Assembly (NCBI GenBank): GCA_050084515.1
Contig: CM114274.1
Span: 32,240,001-32,304,000 of the forward strand
Direction of reading: 5' to 3'
From: Blasia pusilla
Taxonomy: Eukaryota; Marchantiophyta; Marchantiopsida; Blasiales
Length of the DNA: 64,000 nt
The notes below the pieces were generated by a model. That model ran no database searches. It saw nothing but the letters and a program-made list of their open reading frames with translations, and was not told the origin of the DNA. The first letter of the stretch is position 1. Each line of letters begins with the position of its first letter. A program made the translations under genes and the position numbers. Shown piece after piece: positions 45,190 through 60,042 of this stretch.

Positions 45190-46900
45190 TTTGAGGACTA
45201 GGTTATATGACTCATATGAGTCATATTTTACATACCACGACTAACAATGACTGACGACTACTTTAGACACAAAAGCCAAGTCATATTTGTTTGGCGACTA
45301 GGCTAATTAGGATGGTCAGCTTAGATAGAGGTTGGTATATGACTCGAGGGTGTAGTCATGAGGCCATGATTGACACGTCACTCAGATGACGTGGAATAAT
45401 GACACATCATCAGTGACATGGACTATTTAGTGTGATGTGTCACTGATGACATAGACTATTGGTGTGACATGTCACTGATGATGTGGACTTGAATACGACT
45501 CATCTAGTCATATGTGTATATTATTCTAGTTACCACCAACGACTCCTTTAGTCATGGTTGATATGCAAAAGTTCAGAATATCATATCAAAATGCACAAAG
45601 TGTACTCCATTGAGTTATAGTTAGCAACTCATGTTGTCATTTTATTTTATTGAAATGTTGGTATGGACTGATGTAGTCATGTACTATGACTAGAAGTGTC
45701 GCAACCCTCTTAACCAAACAACACCAAATAGGCGCCAAGCGAAACATCAGAACTCAAGTGAACTCACGATGCGAGGTTTGCGCTTTGGAGAGGCGTTTGG
45801 AAAAGTCTCTTGGAAAAGTCTACGAGATGAAACACGGAACAGAGTTTTGCATTTCATGCGTTAGTGGTCGCAACCAGGAAACCTAGACCAAACGCGAGCC
45901 AAGACTTGAGATGAGTTGAGTCTTGGGAGGTTGGTTGCCAAAGAGGTGAGAACCAATTTGGAACACGACTTGCGTTTGGGAGAATCTGACTGTGTTTAGG
46001 ACCATAACGTTGAGCTCCAAGATGCGTTCGGGACAAATAAGGGCGCGTTAGAAAGCTAATCTTAAGACGCTTCTAATGCATCAAAGATCTTAGCAAACGC
46101 ATAAGTACAGACTGAGATATTGGCCGAAAAAGATTGAGAGAGCAATCGGGTTGAGGGCCAATTGGAGAGGCCCGGGTGTCTTTCCCTAAATGTAGGGGGC
46201 CCCCGGAGATCCCCAGAAGTACTAGTAAGAGAGGAGTCTCTCCGAGATGTCTCGGAACACAAATCCCCACTTTGGGCGCCAAACGGCGTTTCAGAGGCAC
46301 GGGATGGAACGGGAGTTTGGCGTGGGAACTCGAAACCCAAACCTGATCCAAGGGAGTGGACTTTGTACGCCACCCTTGGATTCCAACCTGAGATTCACTT
46401 CGTGCGAGTCTTGGTGAGAAACTCATTGGATGTCCATCGGACAATTGGAACCGCCTAGGCGCGATACGCCGTTTTAGGTTCCTGAACCGACGAGAAAGTC
46501 TGTCCCAAGTCTTTCGAGATTTTCCCGTGTTGTAAACCGTGAAACTAGGAAGGTTGAGCTTGATGAGAGTCCGAGACGAGAACTCAGAAAGTAATCCCGC
46601 TGATTGATCCAAGACCCGACTAACCAAAGTGCGTGTTTGGATGCAGATCAGCGTTGAGAGCGTGACCTACTGAACGCACGCTTCAACAACAAACAAGATA
46701 AATAGGCGCACGACAAGAAGAGTAGAGTTACATGACGACTATAAAAGCGGACACAACTGGTTTAGTCATGAAGATATGACTATGTGAGTAGCGGAAATTA
46801 TGTAGTCATTGCAAGAGAAATACATGAGTCATACAATTATGACTAGAGAGAACTTGAAGCTTACTATAGTTTTTGAACCGTAGTGTGCTAGTTATATTGA
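45190..46900. repeat. Subterminal repeats of the CACTA element (left side)
   Basis: Dense short motifs in both orientations: GACTCATATGAGTCATAT, AGTCATGTACTATGACTA, TTTAGTCATGAAGATATGAC. In CACTA elements such repeats are bound by the element's own DNA-binding protein. A block of about 70 bp around GTGATGTGTCACTGATGACATGGACT is also repeated near 45400-45490. Between 45.7 and 46.65 kb the sequence is GC-richer with no named content. Confidence 0.7.
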
Positions 46901-47479
46901 TATGACTAGTGGGAATATAATTTTTGGATATTTTGGAATTTTTATTATGCCTTTTGAACGGTGCAAGAATTAATGGATCTGAATTATTGAAATCCTCTTT
47001 TCCATTTATATGGTGAACACTTAAGCGTTCACCTTAGCACATAGTAGAATTTTGACAAAAGCGCACATAACTAAAACAACATCATATATCCAGAGACATG
47101 TCAACTCAACTATATGGAAGTAGCACATGAGCACTATGTTGTTACATTGAGTAGTGTCATCTTGATGTAATCAAGAAACTACATGAATTTTCTTTGAGTT
47201 TAGAAAAAGATGGAATAAGAATGTCTTGCTACAAACAAAACATACACAAGCAATTACCAAGCACATAATGAAAACATATTCTTGAAAACAGATTTTGAGG
47301 GATGGAATATCACTATAGAGTAGCTTCCATACACCAAATTACAAAATGAATCACTATTACATGGGGCTATAATCCAAATAGATTAAAAAATGAAGATCAA
47401 ATATAATAGGGTTTATGATCTCATCTTGAAAGAGCAAGAGAGATCATGTCATCCATGAAAATAAAGTTAGTGCACCTTG

Positions 47480-50400
47480 AATAGTTGTGCCAAAAGAAAA
47501 GACTACTCTATTGAATCACCTTTCTCATATGTATCTCTAGCCAGAGGATGCTTGAGCCAAGAGCATCACCAAATGTTTCTTGTGCATGTTCGTATATCAA
47601 ATTCGGAATCCACAAAGTATGTTCTGGCTCGAACACCTCGTTTAGATCAACCCTCACCATGCCTAAGGGGATATCTTTGGCATGGAGCTTGTCTCTTCCA
47701 CCAAAACCTGATATAACTCCTGACCCAAGCACCATCCTACTCAACTTTGGCTTGGTGAGTAATACGTGATCACAAATTCGTAGCTAAAAAAATACACAAC
47801 ATTTAGTTAGTATCACTTCAAATTCTTCCCACATGCATTTCACCATTAACATGAAAATAAAAAACTGCTATGATATACTTGTTTGAAAGACCATCCCCAT
47901 TTTGGAAGCTGATGCGAAAAGTTCACAAGTCCTAGACGATCATTTGACTGTCCATAACAAGAAATATCAGTGTCGTCATATAAACCTTGAATAGAAGAGG
48001 CCATTATAGATGAGAGAAATCACCTTAGTTCTTTTCTTAGACGAGCCTGATCTGATTTCACTTTCCTACTCATTCAAACCATCAGATTGTAGCCTAGACT
48101 TTTGTCTTTTGGCAGGTGATGATTTGGCTTGGCTGTCCATACTCAGGTTTTCTGCACATTATGCACGCCAAAGTTCATTGAACGTTGTAGGAAGAAATAA
48201 CTATTGTTTTGTGGATAGGTTGAAAACTACGCCAAAGACAAATTCATTATGCTAAGGATGACATACTTATGAGTGATTCGAGTATCACCATCTACACTTT
48301 CAGTGGAACTTCTCCTCTTGTTGCTTTGTTCTGGCACTTCTACAAACAACCCAAGTATTGAGAAATGAATTGTAAAACCATATTCTTCACTTCAACAAGT
48401 AATTAAATTAGAAGACCCTACATCTAGTGAAGCTAATCTCACTCCTTACCACCAGATTGTGTAGTTGCCGTTGCCTCTTTTTTTGTGGAGATCTTCCTCT
48501 TCCCTAATTGTCCGACTTTAGACATTGGTATAGGTTCAAAAATGATTGTAAGTTACTTAAAACAAAGAAAGTCACTTCTGAAATACTCATGCTGGAAAGG
48601 ACAAGTAGTTATAACCATTGAAAATCGAGGGCGGAAGAATAAGAATGGGCTACATGATGTGAGCTTCTCATCCCTTGTTGCATATGGTTGAGAATTGGAT
48701 GGCGGGGAACTAGAAATCTGGTGTGGTGTTGAAGACACATCCTTTGAAGTAAGCTTGGACACCATTTCCATGAGTACACTTAATGCTTTGTTCTGCCGTT
48801 CCATCTGCAACTTCACATCATCCAAATCTGCGCTCCACTTCTTTCCCACTTCTTCCAATTGAATAGTGACTTTGGATTCCACACTCTGCATATATAATCC
48901 AATGATCAATTAGCTACAAAAAAACAATGGTTTTGAAATTATACAGCCAAATACAACCATGATACTAACTCCATAATTCAACCTAATTAAGGATATGATA
49001 CTAACTCCATGACCCAATCAGATGCAGGTCATGATACTAGCCATGGCAAGCCAACGGGTAAGAAAAGAATTATGCATTTACATTTACCAATGAACTCAAT
49101 TGTGTGAAACCTGGTTGTTTAGGCAAAACGTCTCCCTCCATCGATTCTAGCCCCGTGCCCAAGGACTCCTTTGAGGTACGTTGTTGCACCTGCACATGCT
49201 CCTTAAATACATAGATTATTAATTTCATACATGTGAAAGGGTTCAATGCAAATATGGAAATGAAACAGTAATGGGGGTTTTCTACCATTATGTAACTTTA
49301 GCAAGAAAACTAGGGAATGCCAAGATGACTTACATCAAGTCCATCTAAACCTGCACGGCTGGAGAAATTTAAAGTTTGGACCTTGGCCCTTGCTCGAGCC
49401 ATCTTTTTTTGCCTTCATTTTGCCCTCCTCGGAGAGCCAATAATCTACTAATCGATTCCATGACTCCTCTTTGGTATCGAAGTGACACGGGACTGAGCGA
49501 TGAGCCCCATGTAATGTCCAATAGTTCTTGACATTGGATCGCTCACTTTTCAATAGTTGTGCTATTTTTTTCTTCATGAAATCATGCAAAAGAGATGATG
49601 CACCCACATATGTGTATGCCTCAAGGATGTGATTCTGAACAGCAGCCATGCTGATAGAATTCTGTTTATTGATCTCAATGCATGATAAGTCTAGGAACCT
49701 CATGACCCATACCTTCAATTTATTTAGCCAAGGCTCATAACCTGGAACTCTAGGCGATGGAATACCATTTGGTATGAGCTCACATCTAGGTTTTAAGTTC
49801 TGCTCCTTCCTAACGGAGACATCACGAGTCCACAAATCACGCTTTGTGCAACTGTGCCGTTCTCCTACAAATATACCACCATCCCAATTCTCACATGTCG
49901 AAAAGGTAGGGCCAACGATTATAAACTCACCAAATCATATCATCTATAAACAAATCAGATGACTTAGAAATATGTAAACTATAAAATCAAATTCTCTAGG
50001 CATAAATTCCGTATCATATCATATCATTTTTAATAACTTCCAAAATAGAGACTCAAGAATTGAGTAGCCACATGAACATAGGTTTGGAAAGTACCACATT
50101 TTCATCACTCTATAATTGAGGTCGTCGTGTGCAAGAATACAACAACCTATTCAATATAAATTTGCAAACTTGGAACCAAGTGAGAAGTTACCCGTAGATG
50201 CACCTGCTTGGGTCAAATTTTCTGATGGGCTTGGTGTTGCGCAAGATTGAGACCTACTTCGGTATAATTGGTTGTCCGTATTCCCGCTAGCCAATGGAGG
50301 TGCCAACGGTGTTGGGGACGGCGGTTGGGATGGCCCATGTGCCTTATGTCCACAAAAGAAATACAATTAGCTAGTTAGACTTTCAAGTAATTGAATTCTC

Positions 50401-51539
50401 CTGTGCAAAACAAAGAAAGGGCAGAATAGTAAGCCTACTCACCCACGGGGATGGGATGGTCATGGATGATTGAGCTTCATTGGTCCATGGTGGTTGAAAT
50501 TGACTTCCATAACCCATCGGTGATTGCATCATCATAGGTACCCACCACGGCATCTGGCTTTGGGCCCATGGGGGTGGAGGAGGGGGATATGCTTGCGAAG
50601 GCATTATGGGTTGTGATGGAGTTCCATCCATGGGCTACACATGTAAGTAAATTTGTTAGTAAACTAAAGTAGAGAGAATTTGATGAATAAAGATTAGTGA
50701 AGACATAATGACACATTTCTACCACTCAGTTTATTACACACCAATCATACATATAGAGATAGTTGAATATTCCTCCATGACTACAATTATATTACTGCAT
50801 CGTTTGTATTGATGGAATTTCGTACACTTCCCTGTTTGGGTGGTTTGAGTGGACGCTCCTTTGCTTGAGCCTATTCAAAACAAACATCTCATGGTAAGTT
50901 AACACAATATTCATAATTCTGAAATGTGAAGAGAGTAACAAAACAACAAGATGTGAAGAGAAAGTACCCTCCCATCCTCCAACCACAAGTTGTCATCCTC
51001 TTCAGCCCCCAAGAAGTCCATCTCAAGGAGTGGATTATAATAGGGGTCTTTGGAATCACTATCTGAACAATCTTTTCGAGTCTCCTCAGGGATTACACTT
51101 TGGTTAGTGGCCTTCTCCTCCAACCGTAAGCTGCGTCTTTGTGGAAGAGAAGGATTCCAAAATGGCAAAGGCTTGCGCTCCTTCACAAGCCTTGGAGCAA
51201 CAAACCTTCAAAATATGATCACACAAATTTTGTCATATTTCTTAATGTACAACCACTATATGAACATGATACACTTGACCAAATAAAGCAAAAGATAAAG
51301 GTTATCCAAGATCATACTTACCAATCCTTCAACCCACCAAACAACTCTGCCTCTTTGGCCTTTCTCTCTCTCACTCTACGATTCCTTTCTTCTTCGTATG
51401 GATTAGGACTTTGTTGAACATTATCTACACTAACCCAAGATGAACTCTGATTGGATTCTACGTTCTCATCAGTCATATCAGGTAGACCGTTCCAAGCGCT
51501 TCCCTCCCTCTGTAGACGACAAGTTAGCAAGAATAACAC
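47480..51539 (-). pseudogene. CACTA second gene (plant transposase, TNPA/Ptta-like), multi-exon
   Basis: Read on minus from 51539: NPYEEERNRRVRERKAKEAE; PLPFWNPSLPQRRSLRLEEK and DPYYNPLLEMDFLGAEEDDN (51.2-50.95 kb); a Pro/Met/Trp/Gln-rich segment (50635-50400); PSENLTQAGASTGNFSLGSK; a domain at 49835-49335 with HILEAYTYVGASSLLHDFMK, WTLHGAHRSVPCHFDTKEES and WNRLVDYWLSEEGKMKAKKD, which resembles plant transposase Ptta/En/Spm proteins; a coiled coil (VKLQMERQNKALSVLMEMVS, 48.85 kb); and an end block IPLGMVRVDLNEVFEP ... GDALGSSILWLE at 47720-47510, a typical C-terminal block of these proteins. In this family it binds subterminal repeats. Exons are mostly open, with plausible GT/AG edges. Confidence 0.6.
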
Positions 51540-51739
51540 CTAACTTGACGACAATTTGAGAGTTCTATTTGTTGCCACAAAGTTGAGATTAGATTAATTC
51601 AGCTATGAATTAATCTAATCTGATTAGTTATGCCCAACAACACCAGAATTCACTTACATCCTCGTAACAGAAGTCAATTATTTGAATCATACCAAAAAAA
51701 ACACAATGGTGAGTACCAAAGACATAACTATGAATTAAT

Positions 51740-52535
51740 CTAATCTGATTCTGAGTTATTAGATTCTGAATCAACGTCTTCTATCATATCGCATACATGG
51801 ATTATTGGCACATGTTGCACATCCATCCTAACAACTTCCATTTTTGCATCACTTAGCACTCTAGGTCCTACGGTACTTGCATCTGGTAGATTCCCTGGTT
51901 CCATGCATGTGGTATGGAATGCGGACAAAGCATTACAAGCTCCATCTAGTAACTCTAACTCATCAAAATAAACTCTCCGAGCTCTAGCTTCCTTCCTCAT
52001 TACCACTTTCCATCCTCCACCCTCATCAGCATCTCCATAAAACACTTGTTGCACTTGTGATAGGAAAACAAATGGCTGGTGATGTAATGGCTCGCATGAC
52101 CTCAAGTTGGCCAACAGAAAACCCTCCTTATCCAATTTCATGGATCCTACTCTTGAATTCCAATCTGCTTTAACCCACCGCCCTCGCATTAGTATTATGG
52201 GTTGTTCTACAATACCATAATCAAGTAAGAGAATATCAACCAACACCCCAACATACGAATATAAATAATTCTGGTTGGAACTTTTTTCATCAACAAATAC
52301 TGCACCTATTCCACTATCATAAGTGGAGAAGGATGTCACACCACTTGGCCCTTCTACCCTGTAGTGGTTTCCATAGGCTTTAATACTCTTGAATGACAAT
52401 GCCCTACTATTAGGAGGTATAGCTAACGATAGTAGATGAGCATCATGATCTTTTGAGTTGTCAATTGCATCCTCTGTGATGGTAGGGCGGATCCACTTTT
52501 CAAAAGGAATGTCTCTCGAACATGACTGATATTTC
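51740..52535 (-). pseudogene. CACTA transposase C-terminal exon, DUF4216 domain
   Basis: After acceptor TTGAACAG the exon reads KYQSCSRDIPFEKWIRPTI, KAYGNHYRVEGPSGVTSFST, SYVGVLVDILLLDYG, GFLLANLRSCEP and PFVFLSQVQQVFYGDADEGG GWKVVM, then an acidic tail and stop. YxGVLxDIxxLDY and FVxxSQxQQVFY are hallmarks of DUF4216, which follows the TNP2 domain in plant CACTA transposases. It is open throughout. Its upstream partner should be on the same strand just right of 52.6 kb, but TNP2 lies at 60.0-62.24 kb on the other strand. The acceptor needs a preceding exon ending with two bases of a codon, which is how the 62240 donor ends. Confidence 0.8.
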
Positions 52536-52617
52536 CTGTTCAATAACAACGTTAATGGGATTAGTACATTATTTTGTATTTAATGTGTCAATACCAAAAT
52601 AATATACACTTTGAGAG

Positions 52618-53126
52618 TCCGAATCCCTCCACATCTTGAACGGTGCAGATCATCTAATTAGCTCCTCGTGCTCAAACAAAAAATGAGAGATTGGATTTAG
52701 GGTTTATCATTTCTAATTCCATGTGTGAGTGGTCATTTGAAGTTTTTCTTCTTCCCTGTGTTTGGGGCTTAGGGCTATCATCCAGGAGAAAGTTTCATGA
52801 TTTTTGGGCCCCATGTGGAGGGTGGAGGGTACAAAAAGTGACGCCAAGAAGAAGGAAGAGGGCGTTGAGAAGGATTTTTTTGAGTTCTGGTGGCATTTTC
52901 ATTGTATATGGTTAAAAATGATTTAGGGTTTATCATTTCTAATTTAAGTGGTCATTTGAAGTTTTTCTTCTTCCCGTTGGATGGTGATGAAACCAGAGAA
53001 AGTTTCATGACCAAGGCCTTAAACCCTCCCATCTTGAGAAGGATTTTTTTGAGTTCTGGTGGCATTTTCATTGTATCATGAAGTTAACTTTTTCTTCCAC
53101 CGTTGGATGGTGATGAAACCTAGCAC
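52618..53126. repeat. Left arm of inverted repeat inside the CACTA element
   Basis: GAATCCCTCCACATCTTGAA at the outer end through TTTCATCACTATCC-type sequence at the inner end matches the reverse complement of 62296-62640. The left arm contains an extra internal duplication (TTTAGGGTTTATCATTTCTA at about 52700 and 52922; GGATTTTTTTGAGTTCTGG twice). Includes GGGCCCCATGTGGAGGGTGG. Confidence 0.8.
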
Positions 53127-53146
53127 AAATCATCTTGAACCAAACC

Positions 53147-54479
<1,333 letters not shown>

Positions 54480-54480
<1 letters not shown>

Positions 54481-57400
54481 CATCCTGCTTTTCTTATGGT
54501 TCAAGGGATTGCCCCGTCTGAACTTGAACTTGAGCCGGGTTCCCAAGCAAGGGGTTCCCCGCAAATAGTTCTTGATTTACGCCCTCTCGGGATATACCGT
54601 CAAAAGAGAGGTGGACATTTTCATGGCTTCCTCCATGTTGTTCTCTGTGAGCATTTGCCCACTACTTTGGTTATGGTATCCACGAATGCTTTCTCATCTT
54701 GCTCCCCCATAGTTCAGGCCCTTTTGGGAGCTTGGATGCTTGCACAATCTCTTGAACCTTTTTCGTCCAAGATTTGGCTTTGCTTTTACCGGTCTTCTTT
54801 GGGTCAGTTTTCCCCATCACCTCTTTAGCATAGCGATGGGAGTCCATTGTCTCCAGCTGCCTCCGCCATTTCAACTTGGCGATGTCACGTCTATCCTCCA
54901 AGGGTTCCACACCTAGTTTTGATCTCACACCAACGCGGGCGGTTCGTGATGAAGTTGACATCATACCCAAATGCCTTCACCATTTGCACGACTTCAAGCC
55001 TATCCCTTTGTTTGGTGTTGGCATCCCACACCTGCTGCTGCCCGTATTCTAGCGAGGGACGAATGGTATGCAAAATGACACAACGCTTTTACGATGTGAT
55101 GTCCCGATCTTTGAGGAAATGGCAGACGGACCGTTCACCTTCTTGTGGCCTTTCTCAGTAGTCTTCTTGATGTGTGCATCCCACATGCAATCTTCCAATA
55201 ATTCTATGCCCAGATAGGTGTAGGTAGCCACACGGGGATCTCTTGGTCACCCCAGTACCACTTTGTTGGTCTTGGTCCTCCTCCTTGCCATTGAAAATCA
55301 TCACACCGACTTCAAGACATTTGCCTCCATGCCCCACATGTCACACCAGATTTTGGTCAGGGAGATCATCTCTTGAGTTTCTCTCCTGTTTCCTTGAGGC
55401 CACCAAAGTCATCAAGCAAACATGAGGGCAAAAATAGAGTTGTTGCCCACCCGTATGCCTAGTCCACTATCCTCCATTTCTTCCAATAGGGAATTGCAGC
55501 GAATGTCCCACTCTTTTGGCCATTCACGAACTCTACTCCTTGTGTTCTAGTACATCTTCTCCACCACCCTCCACATTTATCCCTCTCACCCGCTTCCCCA
55601 AGGCTATAAGAAATCCCGTCATGCCATACAAGTGTCGTATGCCTTCTTGAGGTCCAAGAAGAAGCAATAGGTGGGTTTCCCCTCTTTTTCCTACTGGATG
55701 ATTTGACTGAAGGTGAAGATGTGGTCCATGCATCCTCGGGCTTGCCGGAAGCCACTGGCCTTCCTTGATGATGAATTCTCCTCCGGTACATAGAGATCCT
55801 GTTGTTGAGTATACGGCGGAGGAGCTTCCCGACTACACTCAAGCAATGTAATACCCCCTGTAGTTTCAGGTCTTCTCGCTCACCCTTCTTGAAGAGGTTC
55901 ACGATGACTCCTATCCGCCATCTTTGTGGGATGACTTACGCCCCCTTGAGACCAGGTTGAAGAGACTCACTAGAGAACGAGCCATAGCGGCATCGCCATA
56001 CTTCAACATGACTCATTCACAAGCTCATCACCACCACTTTGCTTTGTGGTTCACAAGTTCTTTGATCGCTGCTCCCACCTCAGCCATGGAGAACCAATCA
56101 TTATATGGGTTGCCCACTCAACCTCATCATCGCCTTCTCCCGTTGTGTCTTAACAAAATCCTCCACCACCCTCTCAAGTTCGCTCTTCAAGGGATGTCCG
56201 AAAGCGGGCTTCTGCCTAACTCCTTGTAATGGCCTTCCAACACATGTCGGATCTGTTTAGGCTGTGGTCACCATTCCACCGTCTTTTCTCTTCAAGGCCT
56301 TTACGTCGTTTCTATCCCTGGCCTTGCTCAATTTCTGCACTTCCATCCGAACTTTTTGATTCTCGTGAAATTCTCATTGATGGATGAGTATGTGGCTTGG
56401 TTCATTTTCTTCTTGTGCATGCGCACGAGAAGACGGGTTTCCTGCGTAGGGCCACATACTCTGCCACAAGGATGCATCGCCCCTGGCTTTGGCACTTGTG
56501 ACATCGCTTCCCTTCGTTTGGCAATGGTCGCTTGAGTTCCAAGGACCACCATTTGACGGCTCTGCCGCATATTATCAATTTCCTTCCGATAGTAATCTCG
56601 GCGGCATCTGTCACTCCACGCTCCCACCATGCCAAAGCACCATGTCCACAGTTGTTCTTGTGAACCCAAAGGTCTTGACGGTAGATTCAACGAAAGTGTC
56701 AAATGCCAAGAGATTTTCTTCTAGCTTTCCAATGTACACCTTCTTGTTGCCCTCATCTTGAAGTCCTCTATCCTCCATTTCTTGATCACCCTCTTCACTG
56801 GTTTGGTGAGCATTTTAGCCTTTGTTGCAACTCTGTCGGACCAATGAATAATCTGATCTTCCAATGTCTGTCGCATCCATTGTGATCTTCCCCACGCGTG
56901 TGTAGAGTTCCTCATCCACAGCTATGTAGTCCACAATGGAGCTCTCATTCTCCTTGAAGTTGACCCTAGTCCAAGCCGGGATCCCACCTTATGCCTATCA
57001 TTAAGTGCCATCAGTTGAAGTTCCCTCAACATCGTGATCACCGTGTGCCATTGCCATTCACTCTCACATCTCCAAACATCCCGATCTTCGCTGGGGATCG
57101 GTGCCTTGCCCCACCCACTGTTGAAGTCTCCCAGCAAGACTATGTTCCCCTTTATGCGGAACCCAAGGCAATCAGTTTTCACACTATCAAACGCTGCCTC
57201 ATTCTAAAGCAGAGATTCGTGTTTGTAGGCATGTAAATACACCCGATATACATATCCCCGAGTTGCACTCGGCTCGGACTTTGACCCATATCTTTGTGTT
57301 CATACTCGAGCCCTGTCTTTGATGATCTCACACCTATCCACCATGAAGTCTCGATGAAGAACCCGACACCCTTCATACCTCTGTTGTTGTTTGCCTGGGT

Positions 57401-58220
57401 GTCGCACATCTTTCCAAACCATGCATAGTGTGGTACATGGGGTATCTCCATTAACTTGGTTTCCCAAGTTTCTGACCCCATATATGTATTTGATTTTTCA
57501 GCAAAACTTCAGCAACCTCCAGCTGCTTCATTGCATGGGTCGAGTCCCACGAAGTTCAGTACCCAAACGGAGACTGTCACTAAGTGGGTTGGGGATCGGC
57601 GGGCACGCTTTTGGCGTCGGTGTGGTCGCTTGCGACATGGAACCTCTTCATGTGCAGGCTCTTCATCGCTGGTCCCTTGAGAATACTAAAGACATTAGGT
57701 GTGTAGATCACCAGCGGTTTTGTGGAGATGGGCCTTTCCTTCAAGCTGGAACCACCCTCGACTACCATAGCCCTCCAGTTGTAGGCACGTCTCAGATCTT
57801 GAGACACCTGGTTTTTGTGGCAAGCCAAGTATTGGCCTCCTCTGCCCTTGATAGACGCCTTGAAGATACATTGATTGCCGTTCATCATCCGAGTAACCAA
57901 AGAGTAGCCTGTGAATTCAAAGCCCAAAGTGCGCACATGATCTTAAATGAGACAAAGTCTCTTGTGGGGACGTACACGAAAATGATCATGTGGAACCGTG
58001 GTCTCCTCCTGTAGACCAGATTGAACTCGCTGCCCAGGTCCGAACTCCGGGGGGCCTTTGAGCATCTCATATAAACATGCCGGTATTCCCCACCCAGCTT
58101 GGGGATGGTGGGCTTTGGTATGCGCCTTTGATAGGTGAACTGATACTCCTCACAAGCTTGGGAGGACGGAGATATGTTGGGCTCAAGGCCGCTGATTATA
58201 TGTAGAGGTTTGGCAAACAA
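54480..58220 (-). mobile_element. Decayed LINE (non-LTR retrotransposon)
   Basis: Read on minus: at 58220-57580 an ORF1-like or leader region (FHMIIFVYVPTRDFVSFKI); at 57481-56922 an APE-type endonuclease with IGCIYMPTNTN and GNIVLLGDFNSGWG (GDFN motif); at 55902-55400 a reverse transcriptase with VNLFKKGEREDLK, LLRRILNNRISMY, YCFFLDLKKAYD (motif A) and LMFA-DDFGG, the catalytic FADD box broken by one inserted base (near 55413); at 55231-54671 the C-terminal LGIELLEDCMWDAHI and DRRDIAKLKWRRQLETMD segment. Many stops and frameshifts. Target duplications and a poly(A) tail were not found. Confidence 0.75.
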
Positions 58221-60000
58221 CTGATTTAGGATCTAGGGAGAATGTTTAAGCTCCCAACCCGAGAGTCCAGACAGGGACTCGCTGCCCTATTTGTGCGGAG
58301 GGGCTGCCTCCAAGCGGCAGGGTGCCCAAAGAGAGCCCGCTTGTTACCCCCAGGCAGACACCAGGCATGAATTTCTCCTGGGCCCCAAAATTTTTGTGCA
58401 GCTGACGATACTCGGTCCGTAGAGAGCGGAGATTGGGACTTTTGTGGAGATGCAGTCACTTGGCTAAGATTCACAAGAGCTCAATCCGAAGGCAATTTGC
58501 AGAGTCTTGGCCGGGAATCAGCTCTTTCTGCAGTAGCTGAGTCTTTGACTACTTCTACTAGAATGAACAAAGGATTAGATGGTTTGATTGACGTAGAGAA
58601 ACTGAGAACATGGGAAGACAATGTTGTCGTCGAATGGCGGTGAGGCAACAATCTTCGTTAAGCGTAATTCCATGTAGTAGCAGTACTAGCTGAGGGTCTG
58701 AAGCATCGGGGAGCGATATTTTAGGATTTGGGAAATATGAGAGATCTGAAGAAGAGGAGGAAGAAATGTTTTCCAAGGAAGTAGATGTTGCACAATCTGT
58801 CCATGGCTCCATCGACCTTTGGCAAAAGGCGCGCGATGCTCATTCAACTACCAAGCATCGTGGAGACTTCCTTGAAAAAAGCAAGGAATGAGTCTAGTGA
58901 GGGCTTTATCTACACTTGGCTGATAGGATATTCTGCTTTGAGGCATTGTTATAACGGATTATTTCTTAGTCAGGAACCGAAATCTTGGTATTTCAGACCT
59001 CTACTCTTTGAATCCTAAAGGTCAATATTGGTACACCGGAGGCTTTAATTTGAAAGCTATAGTAGCTCTCGTTCTTGGAGTGGTGCCAAACATTCCAGGC
59101 TTCTTGTTCACAGCCAGGCTACTTGACAATGTGCCCTCGTTTTCTACAACTCCTGTTTGTGTGTACTTGGAATTGTCTGAGAAGAGAGCATCGATAGAAA
59201 AATCTGGAGTAAATTGATTTATATCATGTAATGAGCTTACTTCTCTATTTTTTACAGGGCCCATGGACAAAATAGCCACTTGGGAAAGTGATTTAGGTAG
59301 ATGTCAAGGTCTCCACTGCTGATCCCATATTGATTTTTACTTATCCAACTGTAGAAGCACTTCCAGTAATCAAACTGTAGAAGCTATGCCTAAACTGAGA
59401 GAACTTTCAGACGTACATGAAGATGTTACACTTGGGGATCCAATCTGATAATAGGTAGGACGCACTATATTATGAATCAATGAGTGTCTACATTGAAACC
59501 TATACACGTATGGTAGTGAGAACATGAGATTTGTTAATGAGAAGTAATGACAAATACATCTTGAACCTGTTTAATTGAAAACTGGGAAGCATTGGCTCCG
59601 AGTGGCATTCGACAAGACGAGTCTCACTCTTTTCTCCAGTGATCAATCCTCCTTTCCCTCTGTCTGCTTCTTGTGATGAGTTTGACACATTACTTCAATG
59701 CTTTGTCTCTGTTTGGAAAGTGGATCTTTCTTCATATCAGAGGATTGAGTTATTATCTAAAGTTGGGTGTGTTACATTTGTCATTCAGGAATGTCCTTGG
59801 AAGCGTTGGACCACATCCGTGAGGATTGTTAGTGACAATTGAAATCCCCATCGAGATAAGTCCCATGTTACGTATATGTGTGTTATCATACTTCTCTTGA
59901 CTACACCTGGGTATGCATTCATCTAAGATGCAAGCTTGTCCAGCCGTGGTTTATGGAATTTGTTATTGAGGCAAGATGTCATGGGTTTGGATGAGTTTGG
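58221..60000. other. Unassigned sequence between LINE and CACTA transposase
   Basis: A few short frames (58.8-59.3 kb) show no motif. Probably non-coding DNA of the flipped CACTA segment. Confidence 0.4.
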
Positions 60001-60042
60001 AATGTTTCAGTTCACATTTTGCGGAAATTCACTTCCAAACCC

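Noticed and set aside
52690-53090. Short plus-strand frames with repeated FFFP/GGIFIV segments
   Set aside because: They follow the internal duplication of the inverted-repeat arm and have no protein-like features.
57391-58014. 207-residue plus-strand open frame
   Set aside because: Antisense to the LINE; the minus strand carries the GDFN endonuclease and reverse transcriptase motifs in order.
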